In this document: positions 26,419 through 35,813 of the stretch, piece after piece
How positions within the stretch are numbered: position 1 is the stretch's first letter
How the letters are laid out: every line of letters starts with the position of its first letter
NCBI RefSeq assembly: GCF_016650635.1
Contig: NZ_JAEKFI010000002.1
Span: forward strand, 124,001-188,000
Direction: 5' to 3'
Length of the DNA stretch: 64,000 nucleotides
Source of the DNA: Pseudomonas sp. TH43
GTDB taxonomy: Bacteria > Pseudomonadota > Gammaproteobacteria > Pseudomonadales > Pseudomonadaceae
Program-made: the position numbers and the translations under genes
The notes under the pieces: generated by a model
Database searches by the model: none
The model's input: only the letters and a program-made list of their open reading frames with translations
Told to the model about the DNA's origin: nothing

Positions 26419-26903
26419 AGCGCGTGTTCCCTGCACCCTTGCTATCGCTGTCACTGTGGGCCTTGTGGCTGACCCTGAACCTGTCGATCAGCCCCGGCAA
26501 CCTGCTGATCGGCGCAGTGCTGGGTTTCGCTGCACCGTTGATGATGCGCAAATTGCGTCCTAAACAGGTACGCATTCGCCGTCCGGGGACGATTCTGCGT
26601 CTGTTCCTGCTGGTTGGCCGTGACGTGGTGACGTCAAACCTGATCGTCGCCTGGGGCGTTCTCAATGCCGGTCGCCGTCCACTGCGCTCACGCTTCGTCA
26701 AAGTGCCGCTCGATCTGCGCGACGCCCACGGCCTGGCGACACTGGCGATGATCTGCACCGTGGTGCCCGGCACGGTGTGGTCGGAACTGTCGCTGGATCG
26801 CAGCATTCTGTTGCTGCACGTTTGGGATCTGGATGACGAAGCGCAGTTCATTGAGCACTTCAAAACCGCGTATGAGCGGCCGTTGATGGAGATTTTCGAA
26901 TGA
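26415..26903 (+). CDS. shaE: Monovalent cation/H+ antiporter subunit E, Sha/Mrp
   Basis: The 162-residue protein has two to three N-terminal helices and the MrpE pattern NLLIGAVLGFAAPLMMRKL and LATLAMICTVVPGTVWSEL. ATG 26415 overlaps the shaD stop by four bases; the longer upstream open frame is a shadow of shaD. It ends overlapping shaF. Confidence 0.92.
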   Translation: MKRVFPAPLLSLSLWALWLTLNLSISPGNLLIGAVLGFAAPLMMRKLRPKQVRIRRPGTILRLFLLVGRDVVTSNLIVAWGVLNAGRRPLRSRFVKVPLDLRDAHGLATLAMICTVVPGTVWSELSLDRSILLLHVWDLDDEAQFIEHFKTAYERPLMEIFE

Positions 26904-27178
26904 GCCCGTTACTGTCGAACGCCATTCTGCTAACGCTGTTTCTGTTCTCGCTGGCCATGGTGCTGACCCTGATTCGTCTGTTCAAAGGCCCATCAGCGCA
27001 GGATCGGGTCTTGGCGCTGGACTACCTGTACATCGTCGCCATGCTGATGATGCTGACCCTGGGCATTCGCTACGCCAGTGACACGTACTTCGAAGCGGCG
27101 CTGCTGATTGCGCTGTTCGGCTTCGTCGGCTCGTTTGCGCTGGCAAAATTCCTGCTGCGTGGCGAGGTGATCGAATGA
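26900..27178 (+). CDS. shaF: Monovalent cation/H+ antiporter subunit F, Sha/Mrp
   Basis: The 92-residue protein has three membrane helices and the MrpF motif RLFKGPSAQDRVLALDYLY followed by EAALLIALFGFVGSFALAKFL. It overlaps both neighbours by four bases (ATGA). Confidence 0.92.
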   Translation: MSPLLSNAILLTLFLFSLAMVLTLIRLFKGPSAQDRVLALDYLYIVAMLMMLTLGIRYASDTYFEAALLIALFGFVGSFALAKFLLRGEVIE

Positions 27179-27537
27179 ATGCTGAATTATCTCTGTGGGT
27201 CGAAATTCCGGTGGCAATCCTGCTGGTGCTCAGCGGTATGTTTGCGCTGATCGGTGCGATCGGGTTATTGCGCATGAAGGATTATTTCCAGCGCATGCAC
27301 CCACCGGCACTGGCCTCAACGCTCGGCGCATGGTGCGTGGCGCTGGCCTCGATCATCTGCTTTTCGGCGCTCAAGTCCGGGCCGGTAGTGCACGCTTGGC
27401 TGATCCCGATTCTGCTGGCAATCACCGTGCCGGTAACCACGCTGCTGCTGGCCCGCGCCGCATTGTTTCGCAAGCGCATGGCTGGGGATGATGTGCCGGC
27501 AGAGGTGAGCAGCCGCCGTACCGAAAGCGGCAGCTGA
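27175..27537 (+). CDS. shaG: Monovalent cation/H+ antiporter subunit G, Sha/Mrp
   Basis: The 120-residue protein has three helices and the MrpG signature GLLRMKDYFQRMHPPALASTLG. It is the last gene of the operon; a REP hairpin follows directly and may protect the 3' end of the transcript or limit read-through. Confidence 0.92.
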   Translation: MNAELSLWVEIPVAILLVLSGMFALIGAIGLLRMKDYFQRMHPPALASTLGAWCVALASIICFSALKSGPVVHAWLIPILLAITVPVTTLLLARAALFRKRMAGDDVPAEVSSRRTESGS

Positions 27538-27543
27538 ACCGTT

Positions 27544-27612
27544 AAAAGATCGCAGCCTTCGGCAGCCCCTACATTGATCCCTGTAGGAGTTGCCGAAGGC
27601 TGCGATCTTTTG
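27544..27612. repeat. REP pair after sha operon
   Basis: AAAAGATCGCAGCCTTCGGC and an inverted GCCGAAGGCTGCGATCTTTT face each other around a short spacer. It lies between the convergent shaG and DUF3995 genes. Confidence 0.9.
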
Positions 27613-27625
27613 ACTTTGCCCTTTC

Positions 27626-28066
27626 TCAAACCCACGCCACCGCCAACAACCCCGCCCCTAACGCCAGGCACAACGGCGAATACACCCAGGTATCCAGTCG
27701 AGCAAACCGCGAGCCCTTCACTTCCTTGAAAAACCCCACCAGATTCGAATCACCAATCGCCCGGGCAAACATCAACAGCGCAATCGCACTGATCACCCAC
27801 TGCAACGCTTTGTGACTGACCGCCGGCATCCCCCAACCAACCCGCATACACACCAACGCAGCAATCGTTAACAACGCAGCAGCCACCACCAGCGTCAGCC
27901 AGCCCGACGGTTTGAACGCCGGACGCACCGTTGCGACAAAACCGCGCACCGGCACCTGCGGCACCACCACTGCCGCCGCCCACTGCCCACCCAGCGCCCA
28001 ATACACGTGCATCAAGGCGATCACCGCAAAAATTGTCACCAGCCATTGAGCCAATACAAAGGTCAT
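27626..28066 (-). CDS. DUF3995 membrane protein
   Basis: The 146-residue protein has four hydrophobic segments and the DUF3995 pattern FAVIALMHVYWALGG, FARAIGDSNLVGFFK and FARLDTWVYSPLCLALG. It is an integral inner-membrane protein of unknown function. ATG 28066 has AAGGA upstream; the extension to 28162 does not look coding. Confidence 0.82.
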   Translation of the reverse strand: MTFVLAQWLVTIFAVIALMHVYWALGGQWAAAVVVPQVPVRGFVATVRPAFKPSGWLTLVVAAALLTIAALVCMRVGWGMPAVSHKALQWVISAIALLMFARAIGDSNLVGFFKEVKGSRFARLDTWVYSPLCLALGAGLLAVAWV

Positions 28067-28160
28067 GGTTGAAATCCTTGGAAAGGGATTTGAACAAATC
28101 ATCCTAGTCGGCATTTTTTGAAGTGCACGACCGATCAGCGGTACGGTAAAGTGCCGCCCC

Positions 28161-28550
28161 ATGAAATTCTCCCGTACCGATCGCTCACTGCTGGCCTGGA
28201 TGCTTTATTGCTGCGTCCTGTTCAACGTGTTCGCGTGCAGCATCGGTCACGGACAAATGGTCGGCATGCAACTCAACGGCATCGGCGGCCAATTCTGTAC
28301 AGTCGACCCGGCCACTCAAGCGCCGTTGGCATCCAATCCCACCGAAGAACAACTGCCGACCCTGTCCAAGGCGTTCGGTTGTCCGCTGTGCTCGGTCGGT
28401 GGTGGCATGGGGCCGGCGTTCAACTCCAGCCTGACCCTGGCGATCCTCCCGGAACAACACAGCCCGCCGCTGGCGCCCATCGTCAGCGCCGACCTCCCTG
28501 CCCGCTTCACCTGGCCCTCGGCCAACCCTCGCGCCCCTCCGCTCGCCTGA
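28161..28550 (+). CDS. DUF2946 family protein
   Basis: The 129-residue protein has an N-terminal hydrophobic segment (LLAWMLYCCVLFNVFACSIGH), a conserved CPLC motif near residue 75, and a second hydrophobic stretch, the DUF2946 layout. This family is often found with outer-membrane metal receptors, and here it lies 91 bases upstream of a TonB-dependent receptor in the same direction. A role in metal (perhaps copper) uptake is inferred from context only. Confidence 0.75.
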   Translation: MKFSRTDRSLLAWMLYCCVLFNVFACSIGHGQMVGMQLNGIGGQFCTVDPATQAPLASNPTEEQLPTLSKAFGCPLCSVGGGMGPAFNSSLTLAILPEQHSPPLAPIVSADLPARFTWPSANPRAPPLA

Positions 28551-28641
28551 GTGTCCGTGCCTTTTGATTTGTCAGCCCACTGCGCCAACGCGCGGCGTTC
28601 GCCTGTGCGCTGACTCCTAGACAAGCATTCAGGATTCAACG

Positions 28642-30774
28642 ATGAAACAACTCACTCTGCTGGCGAGCCTGTGCGGCTGCCTGTCCGTTAACGTCTGGGC
28701 GCAATCCACCGTGGATCTGGCGCCAATCACCATCGACGGCGAAGCCGGTAACGAGCCGGGCCTGAGCCTCGACCAATCCAGCGGCATGGCCTCACGCCTC
28801 GGTCTGAGCGTACGCGACACGCCCGCCTCGGTCGCCATCGCCAATCGCAACGACATCGAACGCCACGGCGCGCAGAACTTCCAGGACGCCGCCAACACCC
28901 TGCCCGGCGTAAACGCCAGCGCACCTCCGGGGTTTGGCGGCTTTGTCTCCTATCGCGGCTTCACCAGCAGCCAGATCACCCAGATGTTCAACGGCATCAA
29001 CGTCTCCGGCGGCCTCGCCCGGCCGGTAGATGCGTGGATTTATGATCGAGTGGAACTGGTCGGCGGCCCATCGTCCTTGATCAACGGTGCCGGCTCCGTG
29101 GGCGGCTCGCTGAACTACGTGACCAAACTGGCCTCTCGCCAAGAGCAAGCCATTGAAGGCCGCGTCAGCTACGGCACCTACGACACCACCGAAACCGCTT
29201 TCGGCCTCAACCACGCGCTGACCGCCCCCGGCGCCGATGTGCAGCACTACGCGCGCCTCGACGTCAGCCACAACACCGGCAACGGTTACATCGACCGTCA
29301 GCAGCGCGATGCCTGGAGCGTGGCGTTCTCCTTGCTCAGCGACCTCACCCCGAACCTGTCGCACACCCTGGCATTGGAATATCAGGACGAACACGAGGAC
29401 AGCCCTTACTGGGGCACTCCAGTGCTCAATCCCAAGGCGGGCGAGTTGAAAATCGATAAACACAACCGTTTCAACAATTACAACGTCGATGACGGCCGCT
29501 ACGAACAGCGGACGATATGGGTGCGCTCGATCATCGATTACCGCATCAATGACAGCACCACGCTGCGTAACACGCTGTATCACCTCGACAGCCAGCGCGA
29601 CTACCGTAATCTTGAAACCTACCAGTACAACGCTGACAACAGCGCAGTAAACCGTTCCACCGCGTATCAGGTGCGCCATCAGGGCGAGCAGAACGGCAAC
29701 CAGTTCGAACTGCGCCACGACAACACGCTGTTCGGTCTTGATACGACCTGGTCGGGGGGCTTCGAGTACAAGGTCAATCAAACCACCAACTCGCCGCTGA
29801 ATATCAAAGGGGCGAGCACGGTTGACCCGAACAACTACCGGCCGGGGTATTTTTATGACATTCCAGGCACCAACCCAACACTGATCAGCGACAAGACCAA
29901 CGAAGTCACGACCAAGGCGCTGTTCGTGGAGAACCGTCTGGCGCTGACCGACAAATTGTCGCTGCTCACCGGCCTGCGTTATGACGACATCGACCTCGAC
30001 GTGACCAACCACCGCACCGTGACCGCCGCCAACCCCAAGCACCTGAAACGCAGTTGGGATCCGGTCACCGGCCGCGCAGGTCTGAGCTATCAGTTCATTC
30101 CGTCAGCCAACGTTTATGTGCAATACAGCACGGCCGCCGAGCAACCGAATGGCACTCAGGACTTCGATGTCTCGACCGGCAAGCAATGGGAAATCGGCAG
30201 CAAATTCGACTACCTGAATGGCCGTGGCTCGGCGACGGTGGCGGCTTATACGATTGAGCGAAAGGACTTCGCCGTGACCGATCCACTCGATCCGACCGGC
30301 AGTATTCCGGTTGGCCAGCAGACGTCGAAAGGGATAGAGATCGCGAGTTCGTTGCGGATCACCGACAAGCTGTTGGCTGAAGGCAACTTCGCCTGGGTGA
30401 ATGCGCAGTACGACGATTTCACCGAGAAAAACGCCGCAGGTGCGGTGGTTTCACGCAAGGGCAATACGCCCACCAATGTGCCGGATCGGGTCGGCAATCT
30501 GTGGCTGACCTATGATTTTTCGCCGCAATGGCAAGGTGGGGTGGATGCGCGGTACGTCGCGTCGGTGTTTGCCGATAGCGCCAACACCATGACCGTGCCG
30601 TCGTACACGTTGTTCGGCAGCTTCATCAGCTACAAAGTCGACTCGCACACGACAGTGACCGGGCGCGTGCGCAACCTGACCAATGAGGTGTACGCCGAAT
30701 TTGCGCATGTTTCGCCAGCGTATTACCTCGGCACGCCGCGCACCTTCGAGTTGGCCGTACAGACCCGATTCTGA
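28642..30774 (+). CDS. TonB-dependent siderophore-type outer-membrane receptor
   Basis: The 710-residue protein has a signal peptide ending VWAQ, a plug domain (TPASVAIANRNDIERHG, LPGVNASAPPGFGGFVSYRGF, DRVELVGGPSSLINGAGSVGG) and a 22-strand barrel ending in the usual aromatic terminus (ELAVQTRF). It is the ferric-siderophore receptor type. There is no FecA-type signalling extension before the plug. No Fur box was identified with confidence. The DUF2946 gene upstream is probably co-transcribed; the true ligand (iron chelate or another metal complex) is open. Confidence 0.88.
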   Translation: MKQLTLLASLCGCLSVNVWAQSTVDLAPITIDGEAGNEPGLSLDQSSGMASRLGLSVRDTPASVAIANRNDIERHGAQNFQDAANTLPGVNASAPPGFGGFVSYRGFTSSQITQMFNGINVSGGLARPVDAWIYDRVELVGGPSSLINGAGSVGGSLNYVTKLASRQEQAIEGRVSYGTYDTTETAFGLNHALTAPGADVQHYARLDVSHNTGNGYIDRQQRDAWSVAFSLLSDLTPNLSHTLALEYQDEHEDSPYWGTPVLNPKAGELKIDKHNRFNNYNVDDGRYEQRTIWVRSIIDYRINDSTTLRNTLYHLDSQRDYRNLETYQYNADNSAVNRSTAYQVRHQGEQNGNQFELRHDNTLFGLDTTWSGGFEYKVNQTTNSPLNIKGASTVDPNNYRPGYFYDIPGTNPTLISDKTNEVTTKALFVENRLALTDKLSLLTGLRYDDIDLDVTNHRTVTAANPKHLKRSWDPVTGRAGLSYQFIPSANVYVQYSTAAEQPNGTQDFDVSTGKQWEIGSKFDYLNGRGSATVAAYTIERKDFAVTDPLDPTGSIPVGQQTSKGIEIASSLRITDKLLAEGNFAWVNAQYDDFTEKNAAGAVVSRKGNTPTNVPDRVGNLWLTYDFSPQWQGGVDARYVASVFADSANTMTVPSYTLFGSFISYKVDSHTTVTGRVRNLTNEVYAEFAHVSPAYYLGTPRTFELAVQTRF

Positions 30775-30784
30775 ATCCCGACTT

Positions 30785-30866
30785 GTAGGAGCTGCCGCAG
30801 GCTGCGATCTTTTGATCGTTTTTTTACCAACAAGATCAAAAGATCGCAGCCTGCGGCAGCTCCTAC
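30785..30866. repeat. REP pair after the TonB receptor
   Basis: Perfectly matched inverted REP cores (GTAGGAGCTGCCGCAGGCTG and complement) extend into AAAAGATC arms around a short loop. It lies between convergent genes. Confidence 0.92.
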
Positions 30867-30879
30867 ATAAGCGGTGCGA

Positions 30880-31893
30880 TTAGAGGTTGGCGGATACTTT
30901 TTCCGCCACATCCTTCGGCAACCACGCCTGCCACACGTCCGGGTGTGCCTTCATGAATGCCACCGCCGCATCGCGTGGCGCGGTGTGTTTCTCGCTCATC
31001 TCGGCCAGCGCCTTGTTCAACGGCTCGATCGGAAAATCGACCTTGCTGAAGAACTCGGTAATCTGCGGATATTGCTTTTGAAACGGCGTCGACACGCCAA
31101 TCGACAGCTTGGAGGCCAGCGAACGCGTTGGTTTCGGATTGGGATTATCAGCGTCGGTCAGGGTCTTCCACGCCTCAGCATCAAACGGCGGCTCTTCCAG
31201 TTGCACCAGTTTGAATTTGCCGAGCAGCGGCGTCGGTGACCAGTAGTAAAACAGCACCGGTTTGCCGCGACGAATCGAGGAACTGATCTCGGCATCCAGC
31301 GCCGCACCCGAGCCACTGCGGAAATTGGTGTAGTCATCCTGCAGCCCATAAGCGGTCAGCTTCTGTTTATTGACCACTTCCGACGTCCAGCCAATCGGGC
31401 TATTGAGGAAACGCCCCTTGCTCGGGGCTTCCGGGTCCTTGAACACGTCCTTGTACTTTTTCAGATCACTGACACTGCGCAAATCCGGCGCCAATGGCTT
31501 GATGCCTTTGGCCGGGTCACCCTTGATCACGTATTCCGGCACCCACCAACCTTCAGTCGCGCCCTTGACCGTGTCGCCCAGGCTGACGACTTTGCCTTCG
31601 GCCTCAGCCTTGACCCACACCGGACTGCGCCCGGCCCACTCCTCGCCAATCACCTGAATGTCATTGTTGGCCAGTGCCGTTTCCAGGGTGATGGTGGTAC
31701 CGGGTAGCGTGTCGGTCGGCAGTCCGTAGCCCTTCTCGACGATGATCCGCAGGACATCCGTGATCAGACTGCCGCTTTCCCAGTTCAGGTCGGCAAAATG
31801 GATCGGCGCCTCTGCCGCCATCACCGACTGCGCCGACGTCAGCAAGCCGAATGTGGCCACGCTCGCGGCCAACAACCGTCGAAATCCGTTCAT
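30880..31893 (-). CDS. Glycine betaine/choline-type ABC substrate-binding protein (OpuAC domain)
   Basis: The 337-residue protein has a signal peptide (MNGFRRLLAASVATFGL ... VMAAE) and the OpuAC/ProX-like fold: FADLNWESGSLITDVLRIIVEKGYG, WVKAEAEGKVVSLG and the VLFYYWSPTPLLGKFKLVQL stretch whose aromatics usually form the quaternary-amine cage. GAGGT precedes ATG 31893. No permease or ATPase is adjacent, so it is an orphan component using a transporter encoded elsewhere. Confidence 0.85.
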   Translation of the reverse strand: MNGFRRLLAASVATFGLLTSAQSVMAAEAPIHFADLNWESGSLITDVLRIIVEKGYGLPTDTLPGTTITLETALANNDIQVIGEEWAGRSPVWVKAEAEGKVVSLGDTVKGATEGWWVPEYVIKGDPAKGIKPLAPDLRSVSDLKKYKDVFKDPEAPSKGRFLNSPIGWTSEVVNKQKLTAYGLQDDYTNFRSGSGAALDAEISSSIRRGKPVLFYYWSPTPLLGKFKLVQLEEPPFDAEAWKTLTDADNPNPKPTRSLASKLSIGVSTPFQKQYPQITEFFSKVDFPIEPLNKALAEMSEKHTAPRDAAVAFMKAHPDVWQAWLPKDVAEKVSANL

Positions 31894-32020
31894 GCATTGC
31901 ACCTCATGCTGTTCACAGCAATAGCAGGATGGCCTGACAGAAGACCGCAAGCCTCTGAATACTCAGTCAACTGACTGTAGCCGAGGTTCCTGCTTTTTCC
32001 GGGGCCGAGCCCGGAAGAGG

Positions 32021-32218
32021 TTATGAATCAGACTTTTCCTGCAAGCTTTGCAGCTCTCTTCTGACCATGCTGGCGTATTCCGCGGGGCGCAACGTATAGA
32101 GCTGCGCTGCCACCCAGTTCAGCCACGTGCCTTGCATTTCGGCCTTCGCCGCGAACAAGCGCCGAGCCTCATCGCGCGCCGTGTCGAGGTTCTGCGAATG
32201 GAAATCTGCGCGGCTCAC
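32021..32218 (-). CDS. Hypothetical small protein, coupled to upstream gene
   Basis: A 65-residue reading frame starts at GTG 32218, whose last bases overlap the stop of the upstream gene (GTGA overlap), with AAGG ahead. The protein is helical and amphipathic (DTARDEARRLFAAKAEMQG, EYASMVRRELQSLQEK). I do not recognise it. The overlap argues for a real, co-translated gene. Confidence 0.6.
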   Translation of the reverse strand: MSRADFHSQNLDTARDEARRLFAAKAEMQGTWLNWVAAQLYTLRPAEYASMVRRELQSLQEKSDS

Positions 32219-32664
32219 TCGCTGGCCTTGAACGTCACCAGTTCGCCCTTGCGCCACTTGGCGGCTTTGGCGGTGACGGCTTTCAGGGTTTTGGTCAGGC
32301 CTTCCTGCAGTTGCGCATGGGCGGCGAACACGGTCACCACGCTATGGCCTTCCTTGAACAGAATCGCGTGGCCATCGGCGGTTTCGACGAAGGCGTAATC
32401 GCCGATGCCATAAACCGTCATTTTGATTTCGCGAAAACGGATGTCCATCTTGCCGCCTTCACGGCTAGGCAAGACCGACGCACTGAAATGATCGCCAACC
32501 TTGAGCTTGAGCCCCGGTTTGTCATCGACCACCAAAGCGCTTTCGGTGTCGATTTCGGCAACGTAAATGCCTTCGGCGTTTTGCTCGGTGATGTAAACAA
32601 AACGCGACTGGAACAACTTGACCAGCTTTGCACGCAAATCACCCAGCACGAACAAAGCATGCAT
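32215..32664 (-). CDS. Hypothetical protein, start uncertain
   Basis: The 149-residue product from ATG 32664 has a mixed alpha/beta look (LGDLRAKLVKLFQSRFVYITE, GDHFSASVLPSREGG, KMDIRFREIKMTVYGIGDYAFV) and a basic helical tail (KTLKAVTAKAAKWRKGE). No signal peptide or membrane segment follows from this start; the frame extends upstream to 32805 but that part is unlike coding sequence and no ribosome site was found for ATG 32664. I do not recognise the family. Confidence 0.55.
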   Translation of the reverse strand: MHALFVLGDLRAKLVKLFQSRFVYITEQNAEGIYVAEIDTESALVVDDKPGLKLKVGDHFSASVLPSREGGKMDIRFREIKMTVYGIGDYAFVETADGHAILFKEGHSVVTVFAAHAQLQEGLTKTLKAVTAKAAKWRKGELVTFKASE

Positions 32665-33089
32665 ATCGAGGTTACTGACTGCCAAAGAAACATCCCCACA
32701 TGTGGAAAAACCGTCCACGGAAAACGCGCACGGCAAAAATAACGGCAAGGCCGACGGTGCTGCCAAATGACTCAAATAAAAGCCCGAAGTGAGCAGAGTG
32801 CTCAATCGATCGCGAGGCGCGTAAGACTACTGGAATGTCACTCGCGAAACTCGTGCCGATGTCGCCAAACCTTGAAGGAAAAATCCTTGCTGGCGGCCAG
32901 AGAATACTGACTACAAACTTTAGGGAAAATTCTCACTAAAAAAAGCACTTTTCCGACATATCGCCCGTGAAAAATTGCTTTAGATAAGCACTGTCGTCAA
33001 CAGGTACTGGCGATTCTAGAGCAGCAATGCTCGTTACGACTACCCGAAACGGCTTGTAAATATCAGCCGACCGATGAAAAGGACTTCAC
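32665..33089. other. Intergenic region, 425 bases
   Basis: I see no gene, RNA gene or strong hairpin here. It should contain the promoters of the divergent genes at 32664 (minus) and 33090 (plus). It is AT-richer than its surroundings from about 32900 on. Confidence 0.5.
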
Positions 33090-33365
33090 ATGTGCACGTT
33101 GACTCACTTTGCCTCACACCCTGTCGCCTCGAGCAATTCGCCGTTTATCCTGCATATCAGCAACGTAAACGAGCTGCCGGTGCCCGCGTTGAACGTCCAG
33201 CCCCCCAAATTCAAGGTGATTCCGGCCGGGACAGCGTTCTTTCATATCCAGGAAACATCCACCGGACGCGTAAGAGGTTTCCGCAAAGATCACAACCAGG
33301 CCTGCGCCCTCGCCCGCTCATTAGAGTTGCAGATCGAACTCCTGGCCAGCGACTGCCTCAGATAA
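33090..33365 (+). CDS. Hypothetical protein
   Basis: The 91-residue protein has AAAAGGA at a good distance before ATG 33090. The central region FKVIPAGTAFFHIQETSTGRV followed by GFRKDHNQACALARSLEL suggests a small two-strand plus helix domain. No signal peptide is evident. The family is not recognised. It is followed after 48 bases by the DUF2789 gene and may be co-transcribed. Confidence 0.65.
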   Translation: MCTLTHFASHPVASSNSPFILHISNVNELPVPALNVQPPKFKVIPAGTAFFHIQETSTGRVRGFRKDHNQACALARSLELQIELLASDCLR

Positions 33366-33413
33366 AGAGAATGATCGACAGCGCCATTCCGGCGCACGTA
33401 ATAGGAGCACACG

Positions 33414-33650
33414 ATGGATCTGGAAGCTTACAACTTGAAAACCCTGTTCGATCAATTGGGTCTGCCTTCGGACAACAAGGCTATCGACGACTTCATCGAA
33501 GCGCATCCACTGAGTCCTGACACCAAATTAGTCGATGCGCCCTTCTGGTCGGCGAGTCAAAAACAAACGCTTGAAGAGTGGATTGGCAAAGACGACGACA
33601 GAGCAATCGTCTTCGACGAACTCAACGTGCGCCTGCACGACGGCAAGTAA
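33414..33650 (+). CDS. DUF2789 family protein
   Basis: The 78-residue protein matches DUF2789: YNLKTLFDQLGLPSDNKAIDDFI, APFWSASQKQTLEEW and the acidic C-terminus. It is small, soluble and helical, of unknown function and common in Pseudomonas. AGGAG precedes ATG 33414. Confidence 0.82.
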   Translation: MDLEAYNLKTLFDQLGLPSDNKAIDDFIEAHPLSPDTKLVDAPFWSASQKQTLEEWIGKDDDRAIVFDELNVRLHDGK

Positions 33651-33656
33651 CCCTTA

Positions 33657-33860
33657 TCAGTGCAGGCTGTCCCAAGGCTCGGCTTTCAACTGCGCGAGCC
33701 ATGCAGCCTTGCACTCCTCTGCCTCGTCACGACTGGCAAACGCGGTGCCGCGTCGCTCACCATTGAGCAACACTACCCAGCAAACGCTTTGCCCCATCGC
33801 CCTTAAACCGGCAGGCACACCGCTGCCGATCATCACGGCAACATCGACTCTGCATTGCAT
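33657..33860 (-). CDS. Hypothetical small protein
   Basis: The 67-residue protein has GAGAGGT before ATG 33860. The pattern CWVVLLNGERRGTAFASRDEAEECKAAWLAQL resembles the short strand-turn-helix proteins of the DUF2188 kind (compare the gene at 5182-5379). It is convergent with the DUF2789 gene, six bases apart. Confidence 0.65.
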   Translation of the reverse strand: MQCRVDVAVMIGSGVPAGLRAMGQSVCWVVLLNGERRGTAFASRDEAEECKAAWLAQLKAEPWDSLH

Positions 33861-33973
33861 GCGGACCTCTCGAAATCATTAGCAACCTAACTAAGTGGCC
33901 AGATTAATGCTTTCTTTCGAGAGGAAACAGCAACCCCCATGCACAGATTCATTGCATCTGAAGTAACAATCGA

Positions 33974-35578
33974 TCAGCGCGCACGTTCAGGTTTATAGCC
34001 CAGACGCAAACCACCCCAATGCCGGCCCTTGATCATGATTGGCACCGAGAGGTCATGCATCAGCTCGCCGGTGTCGCGGGTGTAGGTCTGCAACAACACC
34101 GGTTTTTGGTGGCTGCCACAGCGAATGCCCGTGCGATCGGCAAACTTGCGTTTGGTGCGATTGTTGACCGCATCGACCTGCACATCACCGGTCAGCGGCT
34201 GACTAAACGCCTGATTGTGCGTCGGCACATAACCCTGCTGCGTGCAGGCAATGGCAAAAACCAAGCCTTCGTGACGCGGCAGCAGAGGCTCCTGAATCGC
34301 CGGCAGCACCTGGTCGGTGTAACGGTCGAACCGGGTTTGATATTTGGGCGGCTGGGTATTCGCGATCGCCTGATACTGGCGATCGAACAGATCTTCCAGG
34401 CTGATCCGCCCCTGCTCGACATCCGCCTCGAAGCGCGCCGCAATCTGGCTCGCCCCATCGCGCGCCAGGTCGTAGATGCGCTGGTGATAGTCATCCAGCC
34501 CGACTTCGGCCAGTCGCTCGCTGATCGTCTCGGCCTGCCCTTCCATCTGCACCGCCGCTTCGGCGAGGCGTCGGGTTTGCTGGTCGCTGATCGCCAGATC
34601 GCTGCGCATTTGCTCGATGGCTTTGAACAGACTGTCGAGTTGCTCGCGGTTGGTCTCCGCGCCTCGGGCAATCTCGCCGACCTGACCTTCCACCCCGGCA
34701 GCCAGTCGCGCGATGTTCTGCAGATGCTGACCGGTGAGCTCGACCTGCTCGACGCCTGTGTGCAGATCGCTGGACAGCTCACGAATCTGCTCCACCACCT
34801 GCGCGGTGCGTTGCTGAATATCGGCAACCATCTCACCGACTTCACCGGTCGCCGACGCCGTGCGCGCCGCCAGCCCGCGCACCTCATCCGCGACCACGGC
34901 AAAACCGCGACCATGTTCGCCAGCCCGCGCCGCTTCGATCGCTGCGTTCAAGGCCAACAGATTGGTCTGGCTGGCAATCGACTGAATCACCAGCGTCACG
35001 CGCTGAATGTCGTCGCTGCGCACGCTCAACGCCTCGATCAACTCGCGGCTGGTATTGGCGCGCTGACTGAGTTGATGCATGCGCGAAATCGAATCAACCA
35101 GTTCCGTACGCCCCGCCGCACTGCTGTGATGCGCTTCACTCGCGGCCTCCAGCGCTTCACGGCTGAGCTGTGAAGTGGCGTGTTCGGTGGCGATCATCAC
35201 CTCGGCATTACTGACAATTCGCGCCGCCGCATCCAGTTGCGATTCGAGCTTGCTTGCCAGTTCCTTGACCGAAAACGCCACACCCGCCGCCGACAACGCG
35301 TTGTGGCTGGTGGTGTAGGAAAGGTCGCGGGTCAGATCGGAAATAGCGCTGCCAGTGTCGGCAGGCGGTACAGCGGGGACGGCTCGGGCGCGCAGGCGCG
35401 GCAGCCAGATAATCAGCACCGCCAACGGCATACCAACGTAAAGCGACCACTCACCCAGCGTCATGCCGGCCAACAACAGCATCAGGGCGATGCTTTGCAG
35501 GGTCGGAGCGATCCAGCGGTTTTTCGGCAAAAGCACTGGTGCAGGCAGAGCCCCAACCAGAGATCCATCTCTCGTCAT
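33974..35578 (-). CDS. Methyl-accepting chemotaxis protein
   Basis: The 534-residue receptor has two closely spaced N-terminal membrane helices (residues about 24-60) with almost no periplasmic loop, then the signalling domain with the hairpin tip [20 protein letters not shown] followed by [15 protein letters not shown]. About 150 residues follow the signalling helices, including [14 protein letters not shown] and [14 protein letters not shown], so the sensing part is probably a cytoplasmic C-terminal domain. That layout is typical of Pseudomonas receptors without a periplasmic sensor. The ligand is unknown. No che genes are nearby. Confidence 0.88.
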   Translation of the reverse strand: MTRDGSLVGALPAPVLLPKNRWIAPTLQSIALMLLLAGMTLGEWSLYVGMPLAVLIIWLPRLRARAVPAVPPADTGSAISDLTRDLSYTTSHNALSAAGVAFSVKELASKLESQLDAAARIVSNAEVMIATEHATSQLSREALEAASEAHHSSAAGRTELVDSISRMHQLSQRANTSRELIEALSVRSDDIQRVTLVIQSIASQTNLLALNAAIEAARAGEHGRGFAVVADEVRGLAARTASATGEVGEMVADIQQRTAQVVEQIRELSSDLHTGVEQVELTGQHLQNIARLAAGVEGQVGEIARGAETNREQLDSLFKAIEQMRSDLAISDQQTRRLAEAAVQMEGQAETISERLAEVGLDDYHQRIYDLARDGASQIAARFEADVEQGRISLEDLFDRQYQAIANTQPPKYQTRFDRYTDQVLPAIQEPLLPRHEGLVFAIACTQQGYVPTHNQAFSQPLTGDVQVDAVNNRTKRKFADRTGIRCGSHQKPVLLQTYTRDTGELMHDLSVPIMIKGRHWGGLRLGYKPERAR

Positions 35579-35724
35579 TTCAACACCCCACGCTTGTTCT
35601 CATTGTTGTGACTGCATTAAACGCCACTACAACGCCACTACAACGCCATTATCCATGGTCCGTTAGTCGTGGGGTCTGCAGCAGGTCAATGAACCGCGTG
35701 GAAATATCACAGACGAGCAAAAAC

Positions 35725-35778
35725 AAAGATCGCAGCCCCAACAACCCCAAGTGGAGCTGCCGAAGGCTGCGATCTTTT
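35725..35778. repeat. Degenerate REP pair
   Basis: AAAGATCGCAGCC and GGCTGCGATCTTTT face each other but the left half lacks the GGCAGCTCC part. It lies in the 235-base stretch between the chemoreceptor and DksA2 genes; nothing else was seen there. Confidence 0.75.
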
Positions 35779-35813
35779 CCAGGTGCCCCCATTCAAAGGG
35801 TCACCCCACAGAA

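Noticed and set aside
28792..30042. 416-codon frame antisense to the TonB receptor
   Set aside because: The plus-strand product has a signal peptide, plug and barrel; this is its shadow.
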